From: Actinomycetes bacterium
GTDB taxonomy: Bacteria > Actinomycetota > Acidimicrobiia > Acidimicrobiales > JAMCPL01
NCBI GenBank assembly: GCA_021846725.1
Contig: JAJZWK010000016.1
Coordinates: forward strand, 1 to 21,142
Direction: 5' to 3'
DNA: 21,142 nucleotides
Under the pieces are notes generated by a model, which saw only the letters and a list, made by a program, of their open reading frames with translations, was not told the DNA's origin and ran no database searches. The first letter of the stretch is position 1. Each line of letters opens with the position of its first letter. Positions 1 through 7,531 of the stretch are shown in pieces. The translations under genes were made by a program, and so were the position numbers.

Positions 1-970
1 CAGATACTGCGCAGACATCCAACAAACCATCATTCAGCTCCGACAGTGGAAGTATAGGCAATATACCCCCTCTGTAGCGCGCACCACCAACTGCAACAAG
101 CACGAAACGTCCTGCTGCAAGTACAGAACCGTCCACTCTTATCTCGGCTTCGAATAACTCTACTGCATTCAACACCTCCATGGCTGCCTTCTGGTAACGC
201 TCCCTACCAGGTATACTCGTCATATGAGTAGCTTCCATAAGGATATGCCTAAATATTCCGGCACTCGCTCCAAGGATAAATGTAGTATTCAATTCATCAA
301 TCCATCCTAAATCGATATAGCGTACTCCTACTCCATTTATATCCTCATCTATCGCCCTGCCCATACTCTCATTAAGCAGGCTGGACACTACATCTTTCCA
401 GTTCATGTCTCCCCATACAGCTTTGTAGAAAGAGTTACCCGTTCCACCAGGTATGACCAGCAGGGGTGGAATGAGGGAGGAGTCTGTAGGGGGACTTAGA
501 GAGGTAGGGGAGCCAGTAGAGATGCCTGCAACAGTAGGGGATCCTGGAGGGATAGAGGAATCTGTAGGAGCGCCTGCAACGGTAAGGTGATCTGAAGGTA
601 CTCTTACAACAGTAGAAGAGCCTAGGGGATAAGGAGTACCGACCCTAGCCAACACCCCTGCAACTACACTAACCGTACCATCACCTCCGACTACCATTAC
701 AGCATCATAAGTATTCTCCGACTCTATGGAACTAGACACGTAAAGCTCGACAACAGAGGCCATACTCTCTGCCGTAGTCTCCTCTACAATGGATACTTCG
801 GTACCGCCACGATTGAGCATCTCATAAAGCTCGGACAACAGTGGATGCTTACTATCTCTAATGCCGTTATCAAGTAATACACGCCCTGATACACGCCCTG
901 CCAGTGGATTGGCAACAACCAGTACTTTGCCACTCACACCAGGACTACGGCCAGAATGAAAATCCTTCAT
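1..970 (-). CDS. Diacylglycerol kinase-family lipid kinase, 3' end beyond window
   Basis: Partial gene: 323 codons are visible from an ATG at 970 and it runs off the left edge. I translated it by hand and found no frameshift. The catalytic-domain motifs of the DAGK/YegS/sphingosine-kinase family are present in order: VVANPLAGR near residue 20, the nucleotide-binding VVGGDGT (GGDGT at 95-99), PGGTGNSF (174-181), and a C-terminal NDGLLDV stretch. The family phosphorylates diacylglycerol or related lipids at the membrane. The spacing between GGDGT and PGGTGN is about 75 residues, where relatives usually have about 30. The excess (roughly residues 112-168) is a Ser/Thr/Pro/Gly-rich, internally repetitive insert. 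The start is set by an in-frame TAA at 980-982. No Shine-Dalgarno is seen, and TAAGAT lies 6 nt before the ATG. Divergent from the GMC oxidoreductase. Substrate unknown. Confidence 0.88.
   Translation of the reverse strand, partial: MKDFHSGRSPGVSGKVLVVANPLAGRVSGRVLLDNGIRDSKHPLLSELYEMLNRGGTEVSIVEETTAESMASVVELYVSSSIESENTYDAVMVVGGDGTVSVVAGVLARVGTPYPLGSSTVVRVPSDHLTVAGAPTDSSIPPGSPTVAGISTGSPTSLSPPTDSSLIPPLLVIPGGTGNSFYKAVWGDMNWKDVVSSLLNESMGRAIDEDINGVGVRYIDLGWIDELNTTFILGASAGIFRHILMEATHMTSIPGRERYQKAAMEVLNAVELFEAEIRVDGSVLAAGRFVLVAVGGARYRGGILPILPLSELNDGLLDVCAVS
464..637 (-). repeat. Low-complexity in-frame insert inside the lipid kinase
   Basis: This stretch encodes about 58 residues rich in S, T, P and G. 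It contains repeated peptide pieces: TVAG twice, PTDSS twice, GSPT twice. At DNA level tctgtagg recurs at 483 and 561 and gcctgcaac at 524 and 572, so periods are multiples of three (78 and 48). It sits between the two nucleotide-binding motifs of the kinase, where the family normally has a short loop. Confidence 0.75.
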
Positions 971-976
971 AAGGTC

Positions 977-982
977 ATCTTA
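977..982 (-). promoter_or_regulatory. Candidate -10 (TAAGAT) of a leaderless lipid-kinase transcript
   Basis: TAAGAT ends 6 nt before the ATG at 970 and fits the actinobacterial TAnnnT -10 pattern. No purine-rich ribosome site is visible. The same arrangement occurs at other starts in this window. Inference from position only; no good -35 was found. Confidence 0.35.
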
Positions 983-984
983 GT

Positions 985-1148
985 AGAGGCTCAGTGGATA
1001 GGCAGGTTGGATCAGGAAGCCGTTCATCCAGGCGAGCAGGACAAGGCGGAGGAAGAGAGGCAGGCTGGAGTGCCTGCCCGACGACGACAACGCAGTAATG
1101 CGAAGCATGGGGGGCGGTGCGCCCGAGATGCCTATCCGCTGAGCCTCT
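985..1148. mobile_element. MITE-like element with 20-bp terminal inverted repeats
   Basis: The left end AGAGGCTCAGTGGATAGGCA (985-1004) is repeated inverted at 1129-1148 with one mismatch, giving a 164-bp unit. It is clearly more GC-rich than the surroundings. No transposase is present, so this would be a non-autonomous element or an IS remnant. Two reading frames inside are open with GC-rich third positions: a plus-strand frame ending in TGA inside the right repeat (peptide end GGGAPEMPIR), and a minus-strand 42-codon frame (1108-980) encoding a hydrophobic peptide. I recognise neither. No clear target-site duplication was found. Confidence 0.6.
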
Positions 1149-1151
1149 TAA

Positions 1152-1236
1152 AGGCTCAGTGGATAGGCAGGTTGGATCAGGAAGCCGTTCATCCAGGCGA
1201 GCAGGACAAGGCGGAGGAAGAGAGGCAGGCTGGAGT
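1152..1236. repeat. Truncated second copy of the 164-bp element
   Basis: These 85 bp are identical to 987-1071, the left half of the preceding element, with a spacing of 165 bp. The copy lacks the right terminal repeat. Because its start faces the right terminal repeat of the first copy, 1129-1169 forms an 18-bp stem (one G-U pair) around the 5-nt loop cttaa. Perfect identity implies a recent duplication. The 304-bp gap between the two divergent genes is almost completely filled by these copies. Confidence 0.85.
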
Positions 1237-1262
1237 CCCTGGCAGTCATCGGAAACTTGGGC

Positions 1263-1268
1263 TAACAT
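1263..1268 (+). promoter_or_regulatory. Candidate -10 (TAACAT) of a leaderless GMC oxidoreductase transcript
   Basis: TAACAT ends 6 nt before the ATG at 1275. No Shine-Dalgarno sequence is seen in the preceding 20 nt. Position-based inference. Confidence 0.3.
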
Positions 1269-1274
1269 ACTTAC

Positions 1275-3338
1275 ATGAAGTTTGGAGCCCTCCTTAGGCA
1301 AGGCAGTAAGCCCAGTTCCGCACCGTCAATCAGCAAGTTCGAAAAGAAAATACTTCAAGCACTCGTTGATCTGTATCCATTGCCCCATCTGCAAACTTCG
1401 GTCGACACCGACACCATGGCACACGACACATTGGGCGTAGAGAGTAACGACAAAGCATCCGATCTTGAAGAGTTGGTAGAGTCCCATATAGCCGGGTTTA
1501 CCTCACAGGCAAAACGTCTTGTCAGACTCATGCTTATAGGCTACGACCTTACACCCCTACTGTCTCGCCACGTGCAACCATTCCACCTACTGGACAGAAA
1601 TGCCCGCCAGCAATGGAATACTTCCAGTGCCAGCTCCCATAATCTGCCCAGAAAGGAAGCCTTCAAGGGATTGGATACACTCATACAGCTTGTACGTGCG
1701 TCTACTCCAGAAGTAAAGAAGCTCATAGGCTACGACGGCAAGCCTGCCGTACCTGTGAACTGGAGTAAAATACCACCGGCACCTACCTTCCCTATATACA
1801 GCTACCCAGATCTGCAACCTGGAGACATGGAAGCCGACGTAGTCATAGTAGGTAGTGGTGCGGGTGGAGCAACGGCTGCCAGCGTGCTTACAAAAGCCGG
1901 ACTAAAAGTAATAGTCGTCGAAGAAGGTGGATTCTTCAATAGAGACTATTTCAATGCCCATGATCCGCTGGAAAGATTGTCCAACATGTACCGCGACAAC
2001 GGAATGACCAGCACCATCGGAAAACCAGTAATATCGCTCCCTATGGGAAGGGCAGTAGGAGGTACTACCGTTATCAACTCTGGCACATGTTTCAATACCC
2101 CCGATGACGTGCTGGTGTCTTGGAGCAGGCAGGGTATTCCCTCCATATTACCCGACAATATGAATCCATACTTTGATCAGGTAGCTGACGTAATCGGTAT
2201 AGGACCATCCGCACCTGAGATACTGGGCAAAAACGCTGAAATGCTGCAGAGAGGGGCCGATTCGCTCGGTTATCATGGTGGAGTAATCAGGCGAAATGCG
2301 AGAAACTGTCATGGTCATGGTACCTGCTGCTTTGGCTGTCCGGTCGATGCCAAGCAAGGCATGCACGTAAGTTACCTTCCACTTGCAGTCAGCAATGGTG
2401 CGACTGTGCTGTCAAATGTAAAGGTGATAAACCTCTGGATCGAGAAAAATCGTGTAACTGGCGTTATCGCACGTATAATCGACCCAGATACCGGAGAGGG
2501 AAGGGGAAGATTGTCTATTAGAGCCCGCGCTACCGTCTTGTCTGCCGGAGCAATCTACACTCCATCGTTACTTACAAGGCAAAAATTGGGTAATTCCAGT
2601 GGTCAACTCGGTCACAACTTGGTAATACATCCTGGCTCCGGTATTACTGCTCTCTTCGATGAAGAGCTTCATGCCTGGCAGGGAGTAATGCAAAGTTACT
2701 ACGTGGATGAAAGACTAAAAGATGGCATACTGCTGGAAGCGACCTTTCCGCCTCCCGGAATCAGCTATTCTGCTGGATCATTACCCGATTCAGACGATGA
2801 CAGCTTATATCCTTATATGGCATCATGTGGCACTATCATTAGCGATGACGGAAACGGTAGAATCGTAGTTCCCGGCCGCTCAGCCAATCCGCTGATAAGA
2901 TACTCCCTCTCGCAGGCTGATGCAAGAAAGGTAGTGGCAGCTATTGCCATGACATCAGAGATATACCTCGCGGCAGGAGCTAAAGAGGTATACACGGGAC
3001 TTCCTGGGCTACCGCCGATAAAATCTCAAAAAGACCTGGCATCCGTGAGAGAGGGAAGATGGAAACCAGGGGATTTGAAACTTTCTGCATACCATCCCAT
3101 GGGAACTGCCCGTATGGGTAGTTCACCAAGCAACTCCGTAGTAGACCCTTGGGGAAAGATATGGGACATGCCAGGAGCCTGGATCATGGACGCATCCATG
3201 ATACCTTCGTCCACTAGGGTAAACCCTCAGGTAACTATAATGGCACTCTCTCTACGATGCGCTGACAAGCTCAGCTCAGAGCTGCTGGACACCACTACTG
3301 AACATCGACATTTACCTCGACATTCACTCCCCGCCTGA
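1275..3338 (+). CDS. GMC-family FAD-dependent oxidoreductase (alcohol/sterol oxidase-like)
   Basis: A 687-residue flavoprotein. After a helical N-terminal region of about 185 residues comes the FAD-binding Rossmann motif VVIVGSGAGGATAA (about 189-202). Next is GRAVGGTTVINSG, the GMC flavin-attachment signature region. A Cys-rich segment NCHGHGTCCFGC (about 344-355) follows. The C-terminal catalytic block starts with HPMGTARMG (about 606-614) and continues with DASMIPSSTRVNPQ, giving the active-site His and Asn. The N-terminal region plus the Cys-rich segment resemble long-chain-alcohol-oxidase-type GMC proteins, which oxidise alcohol groups of lipids; the actual substrate cannot be read from sequence. 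The last 44 bp overlap the end of the convergent OsmC-like gene. The start is the first ATG after the repeat island and lacks a ribosome site. Confidence 0.9.
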   Translation: MKFGALLRQGSKPSSAPSISKFEKKILQALVDLYPLPHLQTSVDTDTMAHDTLGVESNDKASDLEELVESHIAGFTSQAKRLVRLMLIGYDLTPLLSRHVQPFHLLDRNARQQWNTSSASSHNLPRKEAFKGLDTLIQLVRASTPEVKKLIGYDGKPAVPVNWSKIPPAPTFPIYSYPDLQPGDMEADVVIVGSGAGGATAASVLTKAGLKVIVVEEGGFFNRDYFNAHDPLERLSNMYRDNGMTSTIGKPVISLPMGRAVGGTTVINSGTCFNTPDDVLVSWSRQGIPSILPDNMNPYFDQVADVIGIGPSAPEILGKNAEMLQRGADSLGYHGGVIRRNARNCHGHGTCCFGCPVDAKQGMHVSYLPLAVSNGATVLSNVKVINLWIEKNRVTGVIARIIDPDTGEGRGRLSIRARATVLSAGAIYTPSLLTRQKLGNSSGQLGHNLVIHPGSGITALFDEELHAWQGVMQSYYVDERLKDGILLEATFPPPGISYSAGSLPDSDDDSLYPYMASCGTIISDDGNGRIVVPGRSANPLIRYSLSQADARKVVAAIAMTSEIYLAAGAKEVYTGLPGLPPIKSQKDLASVREGRWKPGDLKLSAYHPMGTARMGSSPSNSVVDPWGKIWDMPGAWIMDASMIPSSTRVNPQVTIMALSLRCADKLSSELLDTTTEHRHLPRHSLPA

Positions 3339-3834
3339 CGCTCTGAGTAACAACACAGAAATCCTCGAAAAGCTCCATACACCTTTCCACACGCGGCGAC
3401 GACGACTCTCCTTCAATGGTGGGCGAAAGATTCACGGTTAACCCCCCAATACGCAACCTACCTCTTTCGTCTCTTTGGAACGAAACGGTAACTGATGTAT
3501 CAATATCTGATACTTCTATATGAGCCTTACGTAAGCAAAATAGTAAGCTGGCACTGAGGCAACTAGCCACCGCGGCACCAAGCACACCCGATGCACTAGG
3601 CCCCTGTCCTCTACCCAGAGGTTCTGGCTCATCTACCAGCAACGTTTCGACATCATTGGGGAAAGTCACTCTCATGCCATAAAGTCCATCTTCCAATTTT
3701 AAGTGAAGCGTTAAATCCTCACGACTGGATTCCTTCACCGATTTGGAACCGTCTTTTGTGATGGAGACATCCTGGAGTTGGTCGGCTCCTCCAATATACG
3801 TATGATCCAACCCGCTATGATCTTTATCGTTCAC
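3295..3834 (-). CDS. OsmC/Ohr-family thiol peroxidase-like protein
   Basis: 179 residues from a GTG start. The OsmC fold region begins near residue 40 (LTLHLKLEDG). The helix carrying the first conserved cysteine is LGAAVASCLSASLLFCLRKA, and the second cysteine is in EDFCVVTQSV, as in OsmC/Ohr enzymes that reduce organic hydroperoxides. The first 40 residues are hydrophilic and not part of the usual 140-residue family length, so translation may start further in; I kept the GTG because it lies 25 nt after the thioredoxin stop. It is the last gene of the minus-strand group. A thioredoxin directly upstream could supply reducing power, which is inference. Its 3' end overlaps the GMC oxidoreductase by 44 bp on the opposite strand. 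Confidence 0.85.
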   Translation of the reverse strand: MNDKDHSGLDHTYIGGADQLQDVSITKDGSKSVKESSREDLTLHLKLEDGLYGMRVTFPNDVETLLVDEPEPLGRGQGPSASGVLGAAVASCLSASLLFCLRKAHIEVSDIDTSVTVSFQRDERGRLRIGGLTVNLSPTIEGESSSPRVERCMELFEDFCVVTQSVRRGVNVEVNVDVQ

Positions 3835-3859
3835 GATGCCTGTACTGCTATACTACGCT

Positions 3860-4189
3860 TCAGGGCTCTGGAATACCGAGATCTCTACGAATCGCGTGGC
3901 GAGGCTTCGCTCCTACAGAGGTAGCCGTGAGTTCGCCTTCTTTGAACAGAGCAATAGTAGGAATGCTCATAACCCCGTAACGACTAGCCACTGATGGATT
4001 GCGATCCACATCCACCTTGACCACCTTTACCGAGTCACCCTGCTCTTCAGCCAATGCTTCGACTTCAGGAGCGACCATCAGACATGGACCACACCACCCA
4101 GCCCAGAAATCAACCACGACCGGAACATCCGATTGTAAGACAGTCTCATCAAAGGTTGCCGGATCATCAGCATGAATAACATTAGCCAT
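3860..4189 (-). CDS. trxA: Thioredoxin
   Basis: 109 residues, the normal length for a single-domain thioredoxin. It has the redox motif WAGWCGPC near residue 30 and the cis-proline MSIPT near residue 75. It reduces protein disulfides and would be recycled by thioredoxin reductase elsewhere. The ATG at 4189 is preceded by a strong Shine-Dalgarno AAAAGGAG with about 6 nt spacing, unlike most of its neighbours. The 257-bp gap to the upstream dehydrogenase holds a small repeat element and a dyad, so it probably has its own promoter. The OsmC-like gene follows after 25 nt. The symbol is by family; other thioredoxin paralogues may exist. Confidence 0.95.
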   Translation of the reverse strand: MANVIHADDPATFDETVLQSDVPVVVDFWAGWCGPCLMVAPEVEALAEEQGDSVKVVKVDVDRNPSVASRYGVMSIPTIALFKEGELTATSVGAKPRHAIRRDLGIPEP

Positions 4190-4240
4190 ATATAATCTCC
4201 TTTTCCTAGTTTGGTCAATAGCGACTACAGCTATCTTATA

Positions 4241-4277
4241 TTGTTATACTACCGTAAGTATGGACTGAATAAGTCCA
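4241..4277 (-). promoter_or_regulatory. Candidate thioredoxin promoter with a dyad
   Basis: A perfect dyad TGGACT-N5-AGTCCA lies at 4261-4277. About 15 nt downstream, on the minus strand, is the -10-like TATAAC, within the run taTAACAATATAAG. The dyad would overlap the -35 region of a promoter reading toward thioredoxin, a usual place for a repressor or activator. The leader would be around 50 nt. No matching known operator is recognised. Confidence 0.35.
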
Positions 4278-4327
4278 ATATACGACATCTGGCGAACGAA
4301 AATCCATGATATTTGCAATACACTGCA

Positions 4328-4454
4328 CTAGGTGACTAAGGTTTTTCGCTGGATTACATACATAATTGGCGATGCGCGAGCGTCTGACCTGCATTATCAC
4401 AACGAGTACAGCCGCTTTTTTCGAGTTGTGGGCCGTTTGACACCAGTCATCTAG
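4328..4454 (-). mobile_element. 127-bp inverted-repeat element, copy 1
   Basis: The ends are CTAGGTGACT (4328-4337) and AGTCATCTAG (4445-4454), a 10-bp terminal inverted repeat with one mismatch. The whole interval is related to 17438-17562 in opposite orientation; the shared blocks include gactggtgtcaaacgg, caggtcaga and gccaattatgt. The right end contains the stop codon of the acyl-CoA dehydrogenase (4447-4449). There is no long ORF. It behaves like a MITE or ERIC-type dispersed repeat. Confidence 0.6.
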
Positions 4455-5661
4455 GTAGTCCAAGCACATTATCCGCAATAATATTACGTTGTATCTCGGC
4501 AGTTCCACCTCCAATAGTCAGTGCAGGTGAGAAGAGGAACCCAGACATCCAATCAGAAGCACCCAAAGTGCGCTTTCTACCCCATGTCTGGCCATGACCC
4601 TGTTCCCAGCCGACCATACCACAGAGCGGGCCGCCATCACGCAACATCCCTGCCGCACCGGCTATATCTACCGCTAGATCCATCACCGACTTACCATGGG
4701 CATCTGACAGTGCCTTTACTATAGATACCTCAGGTCCTCTCTCTTGACCAGCAACTGCCTTGCCTGTAATTCGCAGTCTGATAAGGCGTAATATCTGCTC
4801 GTCTATATAAGCCCTTGCCAACCTATGACGTAATGACGGATTAATGCTGTTTCCATTGTCGGCAACAAGATCTATTATATCCATTACGGTAGGGCCAGCT
4901 CCCCACATCAGTCCCTCACTGGAAAGCGATACCCTCTCGTTTCCCAGAGTTGCCTTAGCTACCCTCCACCCGTCACCTATCTCTCCAACCAGATTGGCTG
5001 CTGGAATCCTCACATCATCAAAGAAAACTTCATTGAAACTTTCGTGACCAGTCATATCCTTTATGGTTCGCACGGTGATCCCATCAGCATCCATTGGGCA
5101 AATGAAGTAAGAGAGCCCTGAGTGATGAGGTATCACATCTGAATAAGATTTATCGTCATAAGCTGAAGAAGTATATGAATCATTGATACCACTGGTACGG
5201 GCCAGGAGCACGCCAAACTTTGACATATGAGCAAACGTAGTCCATATCTTCGACCCGCTTACCACATAGTAATCACCATCACGGTCAGCCCTAGTAGTAA
5301 CCGAGGCAAGATCTGAGCCAGCACTCGGTTCACTGAAGAGCTGACACCATATTTCTTCGCCAGCAAGCATTGGAAAAAGATATCTATCACGCTGCTCCTC
5401 AGTACCATACTTGATAATGGTAGGCCCCAGCCAACCTATCCCAATAGGATTAAATGGTCTTCGTATGCCTGCTCGGCGCAGTTCGTCGTCTATGATCAGC
5501 TGAGTCAGTGGATCCGCATCTATCCCCCATGGCCGCGGCCAATGAGGAACCACAAAGCCAGCATGAGCCAGATCACGAGCGCTCGGCTTCGGATGCTCTT
5601 TAATCCACGCCTTCACCCCCAGCCTAATTGGATCATCTTCGCCAGGTAGTAGAAAATCCAT
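4447..5661 (-). CDS. Acyl-CoA dehydrogenase (FadE-type)
   Basis: 404 residues, full family length. Family signatures are WCQLFSEPSAGSDLA (about residue 110), the flavin-contacting GSKIWTTFAH, MTGHESFNEVFFDDVRIP, GDGWRVAKATLGNERVSL and the C-terminal GGGTAEIQRNIIA. It introduces the alpha-beta double bond into an acyl-CoA and passes electrons to ETF. This subgroup is shared with mycobacterial FadE enzymes of lipid and sterol side-chain breakdown; the substrate is not determinable. It starts 1 nt after the stop of the acyl-CoA synthetase (TAATATG), so the two are translationally coupled. An extra Ser/Tyr/Asp-rich loop of about 20 residues (around NDSYTSSAYDDKSYSD) precedes the SYFICPM strand. 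The stop codon lies inside a small inverted-repeat element. Confidence 0.93.
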   Translation of the reverse strand: MDFLLPGEDDPIRLGVKAWIKEHPKPSARDLAHAGFVVPHWPRPWGIDADPLTQLIIDDELRRAGIRRPFNPIGIGWLGPTIIKYGTEEQRDRYLFPMLAGEEIWCQLFSEPSAGSDLASVTTRADRDGDYYVVSGSKIWTTFAHMSKFGVLLARTSGINDSYTSSAYDDKSYSDVIPHHSGLSYFICPMDADGITVRTIKDMTGHESFNEVFFDDVRIPAANLVGEIGDGWRVAKATLGNERVSLSSEGLMWGAGPTVMDIIDLVADNGNSINPSLRHRLARAYIDEQILRLIRLRITGKAVAGQERGPEVSIVKALSDAHGKSVMDLAVDIAGAAGMLRDGGPLCGMVGWEQGHGQTWGRKRTLGASDWMSGFLFSPALTIGGGTAEIQRNIIADNVLGLPR

Positions 5662-5662
5662 A

Positions 5663-7438
5663 TTACTGGGTACTCATACCGCTGTCTCGATTGTCGATGA
5701 ACTTGGGAGCATCCCCCAAAGATGTGGATACATCCGCAAGTAGCTCTCCCGCCAAAGAACGCAAGTATCTATAATCAGCCTTCCCGGATGGTGCCCTACG
5801 TAACGACGTTAGCTGGATAAATTGCTTGGGAACCTTATAGCCGGATAAGCGACTGTGGCAATATGAGTAAAGCTCTTCTACATCAATACTGCCAGAACCG
5901 GCAACTTTGTCTCCAGACGTTGCCTCAACAGAGCGATCTCCTGAATCAAGGGCATCTGCAGACGGTACGATCAACGCGGTAACTGCCTCTCCCCAGCGCT
6001 CGTCAGGTACACCTACCACTACACAATCCTCCACGCTACGATGACTCCTCAAAATCGCTTCTACCTCTTCCGGATATACCTTTTCACCACCGGTGTTTAT
6101 ACATGCAGATCCTCTACCGATAAACTGTATGGTGCCGTCACTTTCAACGGTAGCAAAATCGCCTGGGATGGAATACCTGACACCATTCGCTTCGTAAAAT
6201 ACACTCTCTGTCTTTTGGGGATCTCCCCAGTAACCAAGCGGAACCCTCCCGTAGACCGCCAGCCTACCCACCTCTCCCGCACCTGGCTTTACTTCCTCTC
6301 CACTATCATTGATCACCTTGACGCGATCGCTTATCTTGAATACTGGTCGATCCTCGGCCAGAGATTCCCTAGAAACAACCGCTCTTCCACTAAGTCCCTC
6401 AGAAGCACCCAACGAATCTATGAGAAGGACATCGGGCAGGTAGCTCAACATCTTATTCTTTACAGAGGAAGACCACAACATGCCAGATGAAGCTATGATC
6501 CTAAGCTCGCTCAAGTCAAGTTCGTTGTAATGCTCTTCCAGGTAGCGCAACATCGGCCGAGCAAACGCGTCACCAACTATCTGTATCATGTTAATGCCAT
6601 AGCGGGAAACAGCCTTCCACGTCTTCTCCGCATCAAACTTCCCCTTACCCATCAGAACCACCCTGCCGCCACCCACCAAGGTCTGCAACGTAGTAAACAA
6701 AGCAGTACCATGCATCAACGGTGAAGCCGCCAATATGCTTGGGGCAGAACGTCCAGACCTTACATATTCCACCGGGTCTCGCGGTTCACCGCTACGACCA
6801 CTTATATTCCATAGGGCAACATAGAGATCATCATTTCGCCACATCACCCCCTTGGGCATACCAGTAGTTCCACCAGTATAAATTATGATTATATCATCTC
6901 CAGATGGTGTGTATGGCATAGACGGCATACCATCATCATCTATATCCAAATCCTGTAATGATCTCTGTACAACATCTTCATACGATATTGAACCAGATGG
7001 CGTTGGAGCACTATGCTGTCCATCGCCTGAATCATCCAATACTTCTAGTAGCGAGACATTCGCACTGTATCCAAGTAAAGACAGACTATCGTATACTGTC
7101 GATGCGTAATCCTGATGAAATACAATAGCCGACGCAGCAGAATCTTTGAGCAAATATGCCGTCTCTTCCGGTCCGTATCTGTAATTGACATTCATAGGTA
7201 TAGCGCCAATAAGCTGAGCAGCAAAGAACGACTCCAGATATTCCGGCACATTAGGCAGGTCTATAGCCACCCTATCTCCCTGTGCAACACCTTCTCTGGA
7301 AAGATGCAACGCCAGAGCAGATGCTCTGGATATCAGCTCAGCATAGGTAAGCTCTCTGTCTCTATAGACAATGGCGACACGATCCGGAATCACTCGAGCC
7401 ACCTTCGCAAGAACGCCAGTAAAGTTCCAATCACTCAT
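5663..7438 (-). CDS. Acyl-CoA synthetase, FadD19-like
   Basis: 591 residues with ATP-AMP-ligase motifs: P-loop YTGGTTGMPKGVMW (about 186-199), the DSLGASEG substrate/AMP region, GDFATVESDG, the hinge GRGSACINTGGEKVYPEEVE and the catalytic C-terminal lysine in SGKADYR (about 552). It activates a carboxylic acid to its CoA ester via an acyl-adenylate. The overall pattern resembles mycobacterial FadD19/FadD17 long-chain or steroid side-chain ligases; this is family resemblance, not proof of substrate. I start it at ATG 7438 (MSDWNFTG) rather than the in-frame upstream ATG at 7498, because relatives begin there and a TATACT hexamer sits 7 nt upstream. Two hydrophilic inserts (near DDSGDGQHSAP and DSGDRSVEATSGD) lengthen it. 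First gene of a coupled pair with the dehydrogenase. Confidence 0.92.
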   Translation of the reverse strand: MSDWNFTGVLAKVARVIPDRVAIVYRDRELTYAELISRASALALHLSREGVAQGDRVAIDLPNVPEYLESFFAAQLIGAIPMNVNYRYGPEETAYLLKDSAASAIVFHQDYASTVYDSLSLLGYSANVSLLEVLDDSGDGQHSAPTPSGSISYEDVVQRSLQDLDIDDDGMPSMPYTPSGDDIIIIYTGGTTGMPKGVMWRNDDLYVALWNISGRSGEPRDPVEYVRSGRSAPSILAASPLMHGTALFTTLQTLVGGGRVVLMGKGKFDAEKTWKAVSRYGINMIQIVGDAFARPMLRYLEEHYNELDLSELRIIASSGMLWSSSVKNKMLSYLPDVLLIDSLGASEGLSGRAVVSRESLAEDRPVFKISDRVKVINDSGEEVKPGAGEVGRLAVYGRVPLGYWGDPQKTESVFYEANGVRYSIPGDFATVESDGTIQFIGRGSACINTGGEKVYPEEVEAILRSHRSVEDCVVVGVPDERWGEAVTALIVPSADALDSGDRSVEATSGDKVAGSGSIDVEELYSYCHSRLSGYKVPKQFIQLTSLRRAPSGKADYRYLRSLAGELLADVSTSLGDAPKFIDNRDSGMSTQ

Positions 7439-7445
7439 TGTATCA

Positions 7446-7451
7446 AGTATA
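7446..7451 (-). promoter_or_regulatory. -10 (TATACT) of a leaderless acyl-CoA synthetase transcript
   Basis: TATACT is followed by 7 nt and then the ATG at 7438, so transcription would begin at or beside the start codon. No Shine-Dalgarno is present. The -35 is weak. Confidence 0.5.
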
Positions 7452-7531
7452 CAAATTAAGCACGCCAATTGAAATCCATACCATCCACCACTGTACATGC
7501 GTTCGATAGTAGACTATGCCACATAATGTGC

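Noticed and set aside
1129..1169. Long hairpin as an intrinsic terminator
   Set aside because: There is no T-run on either side, and it is explained as the junction of an inverted terminal repeat with the next copy.
956..1301. Long open frames on both strands through the repeat island (113 and 108 codons)
   Set aside because: They are open because the 165-bp repeat spacing is a multiple of three and the island is GC-rich. The peptides simply repeat and resemble nothing known, and the frames overlap both neighbouring gene starts.
3295..3338. Convergent 44-bp overlap of the GMC oxidoreductase and OsmC-like genes as a sign of misannotation
   Set aside because: Both C-termini match their families and both stops are clear; tail-to-tail overlaps of this size are ordinary.
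4236..4514. 92-codon minus-strand ORF between thioredoxin and the dehydrogenase
   Set aside because: It starts inside the dehydrogenase gene in another frame and runs through the repeat element and promoter region. No family resemblance.
7439..7498. Upstream ATG for the acyl-CoA synthetase adding 20 residues
   Set aside because: The extra residues are not family-like, and a good TATACT hexamer lies 7 nt before the later ATG.
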